64,000 nucleotides of DNA from Oscillospiraceae bacterium (GCA_016296505.1 JAEDJD010000002.1:62001-126000); one strand, 5' to 3'. Shown: positions 29,146 to 38,153, counted from the stretch's first letter. Made by a program: numbers and translations. Notes: generated by a model not told the origin, from the letters alone.

Positions 29146-30267
29146 ATGCTCGAATCTGCCTTGCCTACGCCCTGTTATCTGATTGATCAGGCAAAGCTAA
29201 AAGAGAACCTCATATCGCTTGACGCACTGCGTCAGCGTTCCGGATGCCGCATCCTCTACGCGCAAAAAGCTTTTTCATCGTTTCCCTTTTATTCTATGAT
29301 CTCGCGATATCTGGATGGCGCTTCGTCCTGCTCGGCATATGAAGCACAGCTTGCGCATCTGTTTTTTCATGGCGAAAACCATGTTTATCAGACCGCATTT
29401 CTGCCGGATGAGGTCGATCAGCTCGTTGAAATCTGCGACCATATAATTTTCAATTCCCCCTCGCAGCTTGCAAAATACGGCGTTTTTGCCAGAACGCATA
29501 ATGTCTCCGTTGGAATTCGCGTGAATCCGGAATTCAAATCGCAGCAGATCGAAGAATTTGATCCATGTGCACAGTTTTCCCGTCTGGGTACGACAATCTC
29601 CGAATTCCCCATGCAGCAGCGCAGAAATATCAACGGTCTGCTGGTTCATGCGCTATTTGAACAAAATGCGGACGCGCTTGTTCGTCTGACGCACGCTCTC
29701 ATTGATAAATTCGGCGCGCTCCTGCCAGATATGGAATGGATCAATCTCGGCGGCGGACACCATCTCACCCGCGAGGGCTACCAAATAGAGCAATTTGAAG
29801 AAACCGTCGCAATGCTCCAGCGCAAATACGGCTTGAAGGTGTATATCGAACCCGGCGAAGCGATTGTCTGGGAAGCAGGCTATTTCGTCACCTCTGTCGT
29901 TGACATCATTCAAAACGAGATGCCGATTGCGATTCTGGATTCGTCTGCCGTATGTCATGCCTCCGATATCACAGAGTTTCATTATCGTCCGCCGCTGATC
30001 GGTGCGGAAAAGCCGTCCGTTCTCCCATATACCTATCGGCTGGGCGGAAGAAGTTGTTTGCCGGAGGACGTTTTCGGTGCATATTCGTTCGACCATAGAC
30101 TCGAAATCGGGGAACGGCTCGTATTCAAGGATATGGCAATCAATACACTGACCAAAGCAAGAATGTATACCGGTATGCCAATGCCGGCGGTTGCCGTCCG
30201 CGAAATGGACGGAAATTGTAAGCTTCTGCGAAGCTTTGCTTTCAGCGATTATAAAAATCGTTTCTAG
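29146..30267 (+). CDS. nspC: Carboxynorspermidine/carboxyspermidine decarboxylase
   Basis: A 373-residue PLP enzyme of the fold III (alanine racemase-like) decarboxylase group, making norspermidine or spermidine from the carboxylated precursor. The PLP lysine is in LYAQKAFSS, the glycine loop in NLGGGHHLTREGY, the phosphate-binding segment in EPGEAIVWEAG, and the catalytic Cys in GGRSCLPEDVFG. ATG 29146 is taken as start after AAAGGGGTG. The usual partner, carboxyspermidine dehydrogenase, is not in the window. Confidence 0.93.
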   Translation: MLESALPTPCYLIDQAKLKENLISLDALRQRSGCRILYAQKAFSSFPFYSMISRYLDGASSCSAYEAQLAHLFFHGENHVYQTAFLPDEVDQLVEICDHIIFNSPSQLAKYGVFARTHNVSVGIRVNPEFKSQQIEEFDPCAQFSRLGTTISEFPMQQRRNINGLLVHALFEQNADALVRLTHALIDKFGALLPDMEWINLGGGHHLTREGYQIEQFEETVAMLQRKYGLKVYIEPGEAIVWEAGYFVTSVVDIIQNEMPIAILDSSAVCHASDITEFHYRPPLIGAEKPSVLPYTYRLGGRSCLPEDVFGAYSFDHRLEIGERLVFKDMAINTLTKARMYTGMPMPAVAVREMDGNCKLLRSFAFSDYKNRF

Positions 30268-30297
30268 TCGCTTTACGCGTATTCACATAAACTGCGT

Positions 30298-30342
30298 CCC
30301 CTTCATATTCTGACAGTAACCAGAATATGAAGGGGTGATTTT
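30298..30342 (+). terminator. nspC terminator that also buries the feoAB ribosome site
   Basis: A perfect 15-base stem (CCCCTTCATATTCTG at 30298-30312, complement at 30321-30335) with an 8-base loop, followed by TGATTTTTTG. The AAGGGG of the 3' arm is the feoAB Shine-Dalgarno, and the feoAB TTG start (30343) lies at the end of the T-run. Confidence 0.85.
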
Positions 30343-32385
30343 TTGAATGACTTAGTACCGTTATCTGCACTTCCGGATGGAACTCGCGCGATCGTTGCAG
30401 AAATACGGGATAAAACAGAAATTCGAGAGCGTCTGTATGAGCTTGGGCTGATTTCTGGTACTGAAATCAGCGTGAAAATGCGTGGAAGCGGCGGTTCACC
30501 GATCGCTTTTTCGCTGCATGGCGTGACGCTGGCGCTCCGCAAAACGGATTGCGAGCATATTTTCGTGCGGGTCTGTGAACATGAAAAAACATATATGCTT
30601 GCTGGCAATCCCAATACAGGAAAAAGCACCGTATTTAACGCGCTGACAGGCTTACATCAGCATACCGGAAACTGGTGCGGAAAAACAGTCTCAGGCGCAG
30701 AGGGATGGTTTCAGCATCGCGGACATCGGATTCACTGCGTCGATACGCCCGGCACTTATTCCATACACTCTGCGACAGCAGAGGAAGCCGTCACCGGTCA
30801 GATGCTGCGTGAGATTCGGCATGATCTTGTGATCTGCGTTTGTGACGCGACTTGTCCGGTTCGCGGTTTGGCACTCGCAATCGAACTGATCGCGTCCGGT
30901 GAGCACGTCATACTCTGTATGAACCTTATGGACGAAGCCAAACGCAGACATATCGTTCCGGATCTCAGCGTAATTGCCGAACGCTTGCAGATTCCGGTCA
31001 TTGGCGTGACAGGAAAGAAAAAGCGCACGCTCATCCCTCTGCTGGACGCGGCTGCTGACGATATTAAAAAAACGCCGGCATTTGAAAATATCTCTCATTC
31101 GGACGCCGTTCGCATTGCAAATGATATTTATGAAAATGCAACGCACATAAACAAAAAAACAAATTCACGCGACGCGCAAATCGACCGTGTCGTAACCGGC
31201 GCATTCTGGAAATATCCGCTTATGATATTCCTGCTGCTATTGGTTTTCTGGCTCACAATGGTCGGCGCAAATTATCCCTCCGCATTACTATCCGCGCTTT
31301 TCAGAGAGCTTTGCAGCGGGCTGCATATTTTAATGGATTGGATACACTGTCCGAAATGGATTTCCGGCGCACTCATTGACGGGATTCTGCACGGTACGGG
31401 CTGGGTCGTCTCCGTCATGCTGCCGCCAATGGCAATTTTTTTCCCAATGTTCACATTGCTGGAGGATATCGGGCTGCTGCCGCGTATCGCCTTCAATCTG
31501 GATACCTGCTGCGCGAAATGCAAAGCCTGCGGAAAACAGGCGTTGACCATGACTATGGGATTTGGCTGCAATGCGGTTGGCGTCACAGAATGTAGAATCA
31601 TCCAGAGCAAACGCGAACGCCTGATCGCCATTCTGACCAACGCGCTTGTACCTTGCAATGGCAGATTTCCAGCATTGCTCGCCATCGTTACCATATTCTT
31701 CGCCGGCAATGACGCGATTTCATCGTTGCGTGCCGCATTGATCATGACGTTTCTGGTTCTGCTCAGTATCGGCATAACCTTTGCAGCGTCCGGATTTTTA
31801 GGAAAAACCATTTTGCGTGGTCAACCATCATCTTTTGTATTAGAGCTTCCGCCATACCGCAAACCGCAGGTCGGGCAGGTAATTCTTCGGTCCGTTCTCG
31901 ATCGAACAGTATTTGTCCTCGGTCGTGCGATTATGACCGCAGCACCAGCAAGCCTGCTGATATGGATTCTGGCAAATATCAGGATTTCCGATGCTTCTAT
32001 CCTGCAATGGCTTTCATATTTGCTCGATCCGATTGGCGCCATGATCGGTCTTGACGGCGTAATGATATTGGCATTTCTGCTCGGACTGCCGGCGAATGAG
32101 ATTGTTCTGCCGGTTGCGCTGACAGCTTATCTCGGCACCACTGCGCTGACGGATTACAATTCGTTCAGCACGCTGCATAGTCTGCTGACAGAACACGGCT
32201 GGACCACTTTGACCGCAGTCTGCTTTCTGATTTTCACGCTGTTCCACTCCCCTTGCGCAACGACATTGCTGACAGTTTATAAGGAAACCGGCAGCAAACG
32301 ATGGTCATTGATCGCATTTTTGCTGCCGACTCTGATCGGCGTTATTTTCTGCGCATTGCTTGTCGGAATATCGCATCTGCTGTAA
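30343..32385 (+). CDS. feoB: Ferrous iron transporter with FeoA fused to FeoB
   Basis: A 680-residue FeoA-FeoB fusion. Residues 1-75 are a FeoA SH3-like domain (LPDGTRAIVAEI). The GTPase domain follows: G1 GNPNTGKST, G3 DTPGTYS and G4 NLMDEA. About nine membrane helices then carry the Fe(II) path, with GFGCNAVGV and LVPCNGRFP in the two Gate regions. It imports Fe(II) across the membrane. The initiator is TTG inside the preceding terminator's T-run. The separate feoA gene seen in many bacteria is not needed here. Confidence 0.94.
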   Translation: MNDLVPLSALPDGTRAIVAEIRDKTEIRERLYELGLISGTEISVKMRGSGGSPIAFSLHGVTLALRKTDCEHIFVRVCEHEKTYMLAGNPNTGKSTVFNALTGLHQHTGNWCGKTVSGAEGWFQHRGHRIHCVDTPGTYSIHSATAEEAVTGQMLREIRHDLVICVCDATCPVRGLALAIELIASGEHVILCMNLMDEAKRRHIVPDLSVIAERLQIPVIGVTGKKKRTLIPLLDAAADDIKKTPAFENISHSDAVRIANDIYENATHINKKTNSRDAQIDRVVTGAFWKYPLMIFLLLLVFWLTMVGANYPSALLSALFRELCSGLHILMDWIHCPKWISGALIDGILHGTGWVVSVMLPPMAIFFPMFTLLEDIGLLPRIAFNLDTCCAKCKACGKQALTMTMGFGCNAVGVTECRIIQSKRERLIAILTNALVPCNGRFPALLAIVTIFFAGNDAISSLRAALIMTFLVLLSIGITFAASGFLGKTILRGQPSSFVLELPPYRKPQVGQVILRSVLDRTVFVLGRAIMTAAPASLLIWILANIRISDASILQWLSYLLDPIGAMIGLDGVMILAFLLGLPANEIVLPVALTAYLGTTALTDYNSFSTLHSLLTEHGWTTLTAVCFLIFTLFHSPCATTLLTVYKETGSKRWSLIAFLLPTLIGVIFCALLVGISHLL

Positions 32386-32389
32386 AATT

Positions 32390-32451
32390 AAGCCGCATAC
32401 CAAAATATGCGGCTTGCATATAAATGGAAAAGCCCGAACAATCGGGCTTTT
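32390..32451. terminator. Two terminator hairpins between convergent feoAB and the PlsC/VanY-like gene
   Basis: The first stem is AAGCCGCATA (32390-32399) with 32406-32415. The second is AAAAGCCCGA (32428-32437) with its complement at 32442-32451 and a four-base loop. The second works in both directions, having A- and T-runs in its arms. Confidence 0.88.
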
Positions 32452-32460
32452 CGCATCAAA

Positions 32461-34806
32461 TTACTTCTTGACGACTGCGACAATGAAACCGCCAGCGTTA
32501 TCACCGGAAATCATTGGCGTGGAACCATCCGGCGCCAACGGGTACTTAATTTCGGTTGTGGTACCGGTTTCAGCAGCAGCAACATAATACATCTCATAGG
32601 TCGTACCGTTTACGGTTGCTTCGAGATGCTCCGTGCCGACCGTATGCTTCTTGATTTCCTCAAGATACTCCTCAAGGCACAGACCATTATCATACATATA
32701 TTTTGCGTGCGGCGCGCCGACATAGCGGAAATGCCACGGCATCACTTCCTGACCGGTCTTATCGGTTTTATCAGCTGGATAACGGACGATGAATCCATAA
32801 TCTGCTGCGTGCTCGGTCAGCCAAGCGTAGTTGCCGTCCGGCGAATACGGAGAATGGCTCTTTGCAGCTTCATTCAGAATTGCAAGATCGAGCGTCAAGC
32901 CGGAAGCACGCTCCGGAATCGTCACCGAATACGGCGGATAGCCCGGCGTACCGGTCGTATTGTAGACCATCACATTGCCAAGACCAGTTGCAGCAAAGAA
33001 ATCATTGAACCAGTTGGTAATCGGCAATGCGAGCGAACTATCAACTGTCATTTCCGTGCTGACAAGACGCAGATGCTGCGGACTGAAGCTTGCAAAAGTC
33101 ACAAGATTCGGTGCGCCGACCTGCTGATGTGCAGCGTCCAGAAGAATCAGGCTTCCGCTATGCACAGTATCATTTGCAACCTCGATCGTCTGGGTTGCTC
33201 TGTCGTCTACAAAAGCCTCTGTGGTTGTGGTAGAAGATGTCGTTTCGGTCAAAAGTGTTGTCGTGACTTCAGTTTGAAGCGTTGCAGATGTTGTGATTGC
33301 AGGCGCAATATCATCTTGCGAACTGGAATCTGCCATTGACTCGACCTTAGAAGCCTGATTGGTGAGATTCAGTTGACCCTGCGTATTTTTGTAGTCGTTT
33401 ATCAGACGCAGCGAAAAGTCAACCGCAAAGATTCCAAGGATTACAAAAGTCAGAACCAGCGCGATTTTTCCGTAATCAATCCGCTTACCAACGCCGTCCT
33501 CATAGTCATCGTCGTCATCATCGAAATCATCGTCTTCATAATTGCCGTCGATATCATCCTCATCCATGTCGACGTCGAAATCGTCAAAATCGTCCTTATT
33601 CTTTTTCTTAAACGGATTCTTCAAGGAAAAACCGCTGAACAGACCGGGCTTTTCATCAAAATCAAAGTCCTCGTCAAAATCCTCTTCCTCAAAGAACTGT
33701 TCATCATCCGAATCCTTCTGCTTCGGCGCATCGTCTGAATGACGTTTTTTCTTATCATCTTCAAACAAATCGTCCTCGTCGAAGATCATTTCATCCTCGA
33801 TTTCCGTATCCTTGACACGCTTTTTGAACGAATCGGAGGCTTTCATTGCAGAAGCAGCTTTTTTGGCAGCTTTTTCCTCTTTTTCATCCAACTCGTCAAT
33901 CGCGTCCGAAACGTCCTCGACAGCTTTTCTTCCATGTTTCTTATCCGTCGTTGTGTCTGCTTCTTCGGCAATATCATCGACATCTGCAGAGATCTCATCC
34001 TCAATTTCTTTCAGGATATCCTTTTCGGTTTCAGGCTTCTCTGCATGATTCTTTTCGTTCTTATTTTGTTTACTCATTATATTTTCTTTTTCCTCCGATT
34101 CCAGATTTTCATCCGCAGATTGTTTTGTTCTGATTTTCTCAGGTTTCTCTTCATCCGAATTCGCAGTATTATTCATTTCAATTCCTTTGTGATCTCCGTA
34201 AAAATCATCCATTGTGAGAAGTGCGGAGACATTTTTGGTCATTTCCTGTCGAACCTGTTTCAGAATTGCCGGCGACGGATTTCTCGCATCCGTTTTCGGA
34301 ATCTGAAACGGCTCACCGTAGCGGACATGAATTGTACTGCGGAAATGCAGCTCGTCATCATCAAAGAAAATGCCCACCGGAACGATCGGAACGCCGGACT
34401 GTGCAGCAATCAATGCCGCGCCGGTTTTAAACTTACCGAGTTTACCGTCCTTGGAACGCGTACCCTCTGGGAAGATCAGTGCATTCTGACCATTTTGCAG
34501 ACGAAATTCTATTTCCTCAAGCGGATCGGTATCTCCGGTTCCGCGATCAATCGCGATCGCGCCGAGCTTTTTCAGAATCCATCCGACAAAGCCATCCGAA
34601 AATAACTCCTGCTTTGCCAGAAAACAAAACTGCGTCTGCGGATTCTGAATCCCGATCAGAATGGGATCCGCCATACTGCGATGGTTACTGACAAACAGAT
34701 ATCCGCCTTCCTCCGGAAGATTCTCCAAGCCTTCAGCGTCAATACGATACCACAACGGCATGACCAGTCGCATGACGCCTATGGCAAATTTATAAAACCC
34801 GTTCAT
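32461..34806 (-). CDS. PlsC acyltransferase in frame with a membrane-anchored VanY-like (M15) domain lacking key residues
   Basis: A 781-residue reading frame with two parts. Residues 1-205 are 1-acylglycerol-3-phosphate acyltransferase PlsC: NHRSMADP (HxxxxD) and FPEGTRSKDG. Residues 211-445 are highly charged and low-complexity, with Asp/Glu/Lys runs. A membrane segment lies at 447-468, a Thr-rich linker at 490-525, and a VanY-like D,D-carboxypeptidase fold at 535-781. In the M15 motifs the first zinc His is Arg633 (PERASGLTLD; Asp640 kept) and the catalytic Glu before PWHFRYV is Met689 (His692 kept). An internal ATG at 34176 has AAAGGA six bases upstream, so the second part may be made separately. 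The gene overlaps cmk by four bases. Confidence 0.8.
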   Translation of the reverse strand: MNGFYKFAIGVMRLVMPLWYRIDAEGLENLPEEGGYLFVSNHRSMADPILIGIQNPQTQFCFLAKQELFSDGFVGWILKKLGAIAIDRGTGDTDPLEEIEFRLQNGQNALIFPEGTRSKDGKLGKFKTGAALIAAQSGVPIVPVGIFFDDDELHFRSTIHVRYGEPFQIPKTDARNPSPAILKQVRQEMTKNVSALLTMDDFYGDHKGIEMNNTANSDEEKPEKIRTKQSADENLESEEKENIMSKQNKNEKNHAEKPETEKDILKEIEDEISADVDDIAEEADTTTDKKHGRKAVEDVSDAIDELDEKEEKAAKKAASAMKASDSFKKRVKDTEIEDEMIFDEDDLFEDDKKKRHSDDAPKQKDSDDEQFFEEEDFDEDFDFDEKPGLFSGFSLKNPFKKKNKDDFDDFDVDMDEDDIDGNYEDDDFDDDDDDYEDGVGKRIDYGKIALVLTFVILGIFAVDFSLRLINDYKNTQGQLNLTNQASKVESMADSSSQDDIAPAITTSATLQTEVTTTLLTETTSSTTTTEAFVDDRATQTIEVANDTVHSGSLILLDAAHQQVGAPNLVTFASFSPQHLRLVSTEMTVDSSLALPITNWFNDFFAATGLGNVMVYNTTGTPGYPPYSVTIPERASGLTLDLAILNEAAKSHSPYSPDGNYAWLTEHAADYGFIVRYPADKTDKTGQEVMPWHFRYVGAPHAKYMYDNGLCLEEYLEEIKKHTVGTEHLEATVNGTTYEMYYVAAAETGTTTEIKYPLAPDGSTPMISGDNAGGFIVAVVKK
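34174..34187 (-). promoter_or_regulatory. Internal ribosome site and start for the VanY-like part
   Basis: On the minus strand AAAGGA precedes ATG 34176 with ideal spacing, exactly where PlsC homology ends. It is in frame, so initiation here would give a 571-residue anchored VanY-like protein. Confidence 0.6.
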
Positions 34807-35471
34807 TTCTGTAGGTTCTCCTTACATACTTTCAGAAGCAGCGCCTCTGACTCGTCCAGATTCAACTCCGAAGTATCCACCAAAACTGCGTCCGCCGCTT
34901 GTTTCAAAGGCGCAATCTCGCGGTTCATATCCTGCTCGTCACGGCGAATGACGTCTGCAAGAACCTCCTCGTATGTCTGTCCGACAATCTGTTTTTCCTG
35001 CATTTCAAGGAAGCGGCGCATTGCCCGTTTCTCCGGCGACGCGGTCAAGAATATTTTCACATCTGCGTCCGGCAATACAACGGTTCCGATATCGCGTCCG
35101 TCCATCACAACAGAATTCTCTCGTGCAAGATTCTGCTGCAAGACAAAAAGATATTCCCGAACCGCCGGAATGGCAGAAACTCGTGACGCCGCCATTGTGA
35201 CCTCCGGTGTACGAATCAGACCAGATACATCCTCATCGTTTACGAAAACGTGCTGTTCCCCGTTCATATACCGAAGCGTGACGTCCAGCTCTGGCAAACA
35301 ATCTACGATTTGCTGCTCTGTATCCGCTTTCCGGCGCAGCATATAGAGCGCGATCGCACGGTAAAGCGCACCAGTATCAACGTAAATAAAGCCCAGCTTC
35401 ACGGCAAGTCGGCGCGCAAGCGTACTTTTTCCGGCTCCGGAAGGTCCGTCAATCGCAATATTTATAGACAT
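34803..35471 (-). CDS. cmk: Cytidylate kinase
   Basis: A 222-residue CMP/dCMP kinase. The P-loop is IDGPSGAGKSTLARR, the nucleotide-binding segment is YVDTGALYRAIALY, and the lid region contains DGRDIGTVVLPDA. ATG 35471 is used because GGGAGG lies nine bases before it. It overlaps the following plsC by four bases, a common cmk-plsC arrangement in Clostridia, and is led by the promoter at 35513-35541. Confidence 0.95.
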   Translation of the reverse strand: MSINIAIDGPSGAGKSTLARRLAVKLGFIYVDTGALYRAIALYMLRRKADTEQQIVDCLPELDVTLRYMNGEQHVFVNDEDVSGLIRTPEVTMAASRVSAIPAVREYLFVLQQNLARENSVVMDGRDIGTVVLPDADVKIFLTASPEKRAMRRFLEMQEKQIVGQTYEEVLADVIRRDEQDMNREIAPLKQAADAVLVDTSELNLDESEALLLKVCKENLQK

Positions 35472-35512
35472 TGAGCAGTCCCTCCCATCGCATAGTATTG
35501 ATATTCCTTTAT

Positions 35513-35541
35513 AGTATATCATATTTATTTGATTTTTGCAA
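35513..35541 (-). promoter_or_regulatory. cmk-plsC promoter
   Basis: Minus-strand TTGCAA, a 17-base spacer and TATACT, 42 bases before cmk. The gap 35542-35692 shows nothing else supportable. Confidence 0.75.
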
Positions 35542-35696
35542 GTGATTTCTGATGATTTTCAGCGATTTCTTTTCCAAATCAACAATTTATATCAGTTTAT
35601 GACGATTTTGCTGATTATTTGAGGCGTTTTTTATGACGAATTGACTTTCCTTACCTTTTCATATGCTGCTCCTGAAATCCATTTTGCAACAGAAAA

Positions 35697-35718
35697 CCGA
35701 TCCCATATTCGGAATCGG
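35697..35718 (-). terminator. Terminator after the anchored glycosidase-like gene
   Basis: An eight-base stem (CCGATTCC against GGGATCGG on the minus strand, one wobble) with a 6-base loop, followed by TTTT. Confidence 0.6.
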
Positions 35719-35726
35719 CTGCTGTT

Positions 35727-37013
35727 TCACGCTTGATCTGCGGCATTGTAAAGACAAATTTTCTTGAAGCCATTTTCGCCGAGCACCGAAACCGCTGTTT
35801 CAATCTCGGCTTCGGACATCTGCGCTGTCTGAAGAATCGGAATCACCTCATGTGAGCCGGCTGCAATACGCGCCGCTTCTGCGAGCATTTTGATCTTTTC
35901 CGGAAACGCCAGTGCAGCAGGATCAAAGCGCTGCGCCTCAATCGTAAACGCTTCTGTAAACTTTGCGGAATGGATCTCCATATAGATCGGAGTCATATGC
36001 AGCGCTGCCGGCTGAAACGCTTCCTCCGTCCCCTGCGACACCGCATATAAATCGGCATATAATCCCGCTGTCGGCGCAACGTCCGCAATTCGATTCAGAA
36101 CCGATACCAACGCTTCTTTTCGTTTATCCGCGTCCTCAATATGATTGCCGATCAACTCTGCGTCGGAACGGAAAAAATGCGGGAATATCGTTCCGGTACA
36201 GATGATTTGCGTAAATCCGCCTTTCTGAATCTCGGCTGCAATGCCGGCAAGATAATCTGCGGAAGCTGCGTCAAACGGATTCAGCCATGGCTTACCGCCC
36301 TCCTCCGGCTTATTATCCAGCCAGCGCGTCGTGCCTTCCTTGAACACATACGAGCCTTCCATAAAGAAATTCGGAAAAGTATGATCTTCCAGCGTAAAGA
36401 TCTGACCGATGCAGCTCACATCATAGCGCTTTGCCGCATTGACTATTTCACGCAGCGTCAGCATTTCATCATTGGACGCTCCGCACGCCGCCGCCTTATC
36501 CACGCTCGACGCATATTGCAGCATTCCAGAGCTGAGCTTCAATGGCAGAATCATGGAACGATATCCATTCTCCCGACATTTCTTCGCTGCCGCTTCTACG
36601 CTGTCCAGATTCTTCAGCGCATCCTCTGCCGCAAAATATGCAACATCAATATCCGACGGAAATCTGCTCGGAAACGCTTCTGTTGTCGTTGTTGCGGACG
36701 TTTCAGTTGTCGTATCTGTAGACGTTGTCGTTTGCGGCGTAGTTGTCGCTTGCGTCTGCACGGCAGTTATGATCTCACCGGCAGAATTTTCCGTAAAATA
36801 CGGATCCGCAGTCGCAGTCGGATTCAGCTTCTCCTGTTGCAGCCGCGTCACGATCGGCCCTACGACATTATATCCTACAAATCCAATCACGACTACCAGA
36901 ATCAGCGTAAGCACTGTTCCAATTGCTGAACGCAGCGGATGATAGTCGCTGAACACTCTGCGATTCCGCGCACGGTAGGTATAGATTTTCCGTCCTTTCA
37001 TTTTACGCTTCAC
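35727..37013 (-). CDS. Membrane-anchored protein with a glycosidase-like (DUF4015-type) barrel
   Basis: A 428-residue protein. A basic cytoplasmic start precedes a membrane segment near residues 30-54, then a Thr-rich linker at about 85-115. A TIM-barrel-like domain from about 120 to the end resembles DUF4015 putative glycoside hydrolases (TRWLDNKPEEGGKPWLNPFD). The strand that in relatives carries an acidic pair (of the type DEIQFDYIRFP) reads TQIICTGTIFP, so the usual acidic residue is missing and activity is doubtful. The start is GTG 37013 after AAAGGAG; ATG 37001 is the alternative. It sits just downstream of the Rnf-like D-E-A genes. Confidence 0.65.
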   Translation of the reverse strand: MKRKMKGRKIYTYRARNRRVFSDYHPLRSAIGTVLTLILVVVIGFVGYNVVGPIVTRLQQEKLNPTATADPYFTENSAGEIITAVQTQATTTPQTTTSTDTTTETSATTTTEAFPSRFPSDIDVAYFAAEDALKNLDSVEAAAKKCRENGYRSMILPLKLSSGMLQYASSVDKAAACGASNDEMLTLREIVNAAKRYDVSCIGQIFTLEDHTFPNFFMEGSYVFKEGTTRWLDNKPEEGGKPWLNPFDAASADYLAGIAAEIQKGGFTQIICTGTIFPHFFRSDAELIGNHIEDADKRKEALVSVLNRIADVAPTAGLYADLYAVSQGTEEAFQPAALHMTPIYMEIHSAKFTEAFTIEAQRFDPAALAFPEKIKMLAEAARIAAGSHEVIPILQTAQMSEAEIETAVSVLGENGFKKICLYNAADQA

Positions 37014-37045
37014 GGAAGATACGCTCCTTTCAGTATTGGGTTACG

Positions 37046-37624
37046 TTATGGGAACAGACAGGCTGCCGCCATGGAAAGCATCGCACTGTAGAGCAGCATT
37101 CCCTTCCAGCCGCGCACTGCCGGCGGCATATGATTGCTGAAAAGCAGCGGCGCAGCCATTTTCAACATCAGACAGACTGCAAAATATCCAAGTCCGGAAC
37201 GAAAGCCATATCGAAATGCAACCAGAATATCATGCGTGTATTCTGTGCTGAACAGCACCGTCCCCAGCACCGCTGACGAAAATGCCGCATTGTAAATCCA
37301 TGGGATCAGGTACCGCTTGATACGCTGCGATTTATGTGCCGCATAGGCTGCAAGCAGACAGACGATTCCGCAAATCAGCGCATTGCCAAGCGGAAACACC
37401 AGCTTTTGATATTGCGTCGGAATGATCAATCGGATGCACGCCGTTAAACCGGAACTGACCGTGCATAGCAGCATCGTCAGCAAGCCAAGACGAAATAATC
37501 CCCGTCCGTTTTTAACGCCCCTCGCAGCCGATGAAAGACCAAGCGCATTTTGAAATACAATGTTCTGAAATAGAATCAAAATAAAATCAGCAGCGATTTG
37601 CATATTGCTTCTCCCCTCTGCCAA
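37046..37624 (-). CDS. RnfA/NqrE-like membrane protein lacking the cluster cysteines
   Basis: A 192-residue polytopic protein with about six helices that aligns by eye with RnfA (NqrE family). In Rnf and Nqr complexes RnfA and RnfE each give two Cys to a membrane-buried 2Fe-2S cluster. The RnfA segment LGxCPFLGV reads LGLSSAARGV here, and TTNCAVLG reads AFSSAVLG, so both Cys are replaced. Electron transfer by the usual route is therefore unlikely. Start: ATG 37603 (residue 8) is an alternative. It overlaps the RnfE-like gene by 38 bases and is the last of three. Confidence 0.65.
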   Translation of the reverse strand: MAEGRSNMQIAADFILILFQNIVFQNALGLSSAARGVKNGRGLFRLGLLTMLLCTVSSGLTACIRLIIPTQYQKLVFPLGNALICGIVCLLAAYAAHKSQRIKRYLIPWIYNAAFSSAVLGTVLFSTEYTHDILVAFRYGFRSGLGYFAVCLMLKMAAPLLFSNHMPPAVRGWKGMLLYSAMLSMAAACLFP

Positions 37625-38153
37625 ATGCCTGTATCACAGTCAGCATCAGAATCAGGAAAATCAGTCCGCCAGCCGGATGCTGAAGCATCGGAAGCGGCGG
37701 CGCAAAGTGCAGCGGTCTGCCGGCAAATGCCGCACACCCAAGCACTTCGCGGACAATACCACTCAATATTACCGCGCATATTACCGGAATCATATTCCGG
37801 AACATGGATTTCAATAAGCCCTTTCGGTGGAATATTTTGTCATGCGCGGCGGTCAGATACAGCGCCGTACTGAGAAGCGGAATATAGATTCCGCCGCCGA
37901 TATCCGGAAATACCCATGCCGTCAGAATTGCAGCCGGCATATACACCAAACTGCCGATTACAGAATACAATACAATACGAAGCGAATACGACAGTCTGCG
38001 CGGAATCAACGCGGATAACAGCACGCTGCAAAACGTCATGCTGAAAAAGGCAAAACTCATTGTCAAAGCCTGTCCGACTGACGCGGAAAATACTGCAATC
38101 GGCGCTATGAACAATCCGCTGCGAAGAATCGAATCAGAGGATGCAGCCTTCAT
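37587..38153 (-). CDS. RnfE/NqrD-like membrane protein lacking the cluster cysteines
   Basis: A 188-residue protein with about six helices. Its best match by eye is RnfE: a basic loop IPRRLSYSLRIVLYSVI (compare the Rnf loop after helix 2), KGLLKSMFRNMIPVICAVIL and GIVREVLG near residue 140. The two cysteine positions of RnfE (LGxCPxLAVT and VNCIxxGRAEAF) read IAPIAVF and LSTALYLTAAHDKIF. It overlaps the D-like gene by four bases and the A-like gene by 38. Confidence 0.68.
   Translation of the reverse strand: MKAASSDSILRSGLFIAPIAVFSASVGQALTMSFAFFSMTFCSVLLSALIPRRLSYSLRIVLYSVIGSLVYMPAAILTAWVFPDIGGGIYIPLLSTALYLTAAHDKIFHRKGLLKSMFRNMIPVICAVILSGIVREVLGCAAFAGRPLHFAPPLPMLQHPAGGLIFLILMLTVIQAFGRGEKQYANRC

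Noticed and set aside
32014..32247. Minus-strand frame inside feoAB
   Set aside because: Shadow frame without ribosome site or domain.
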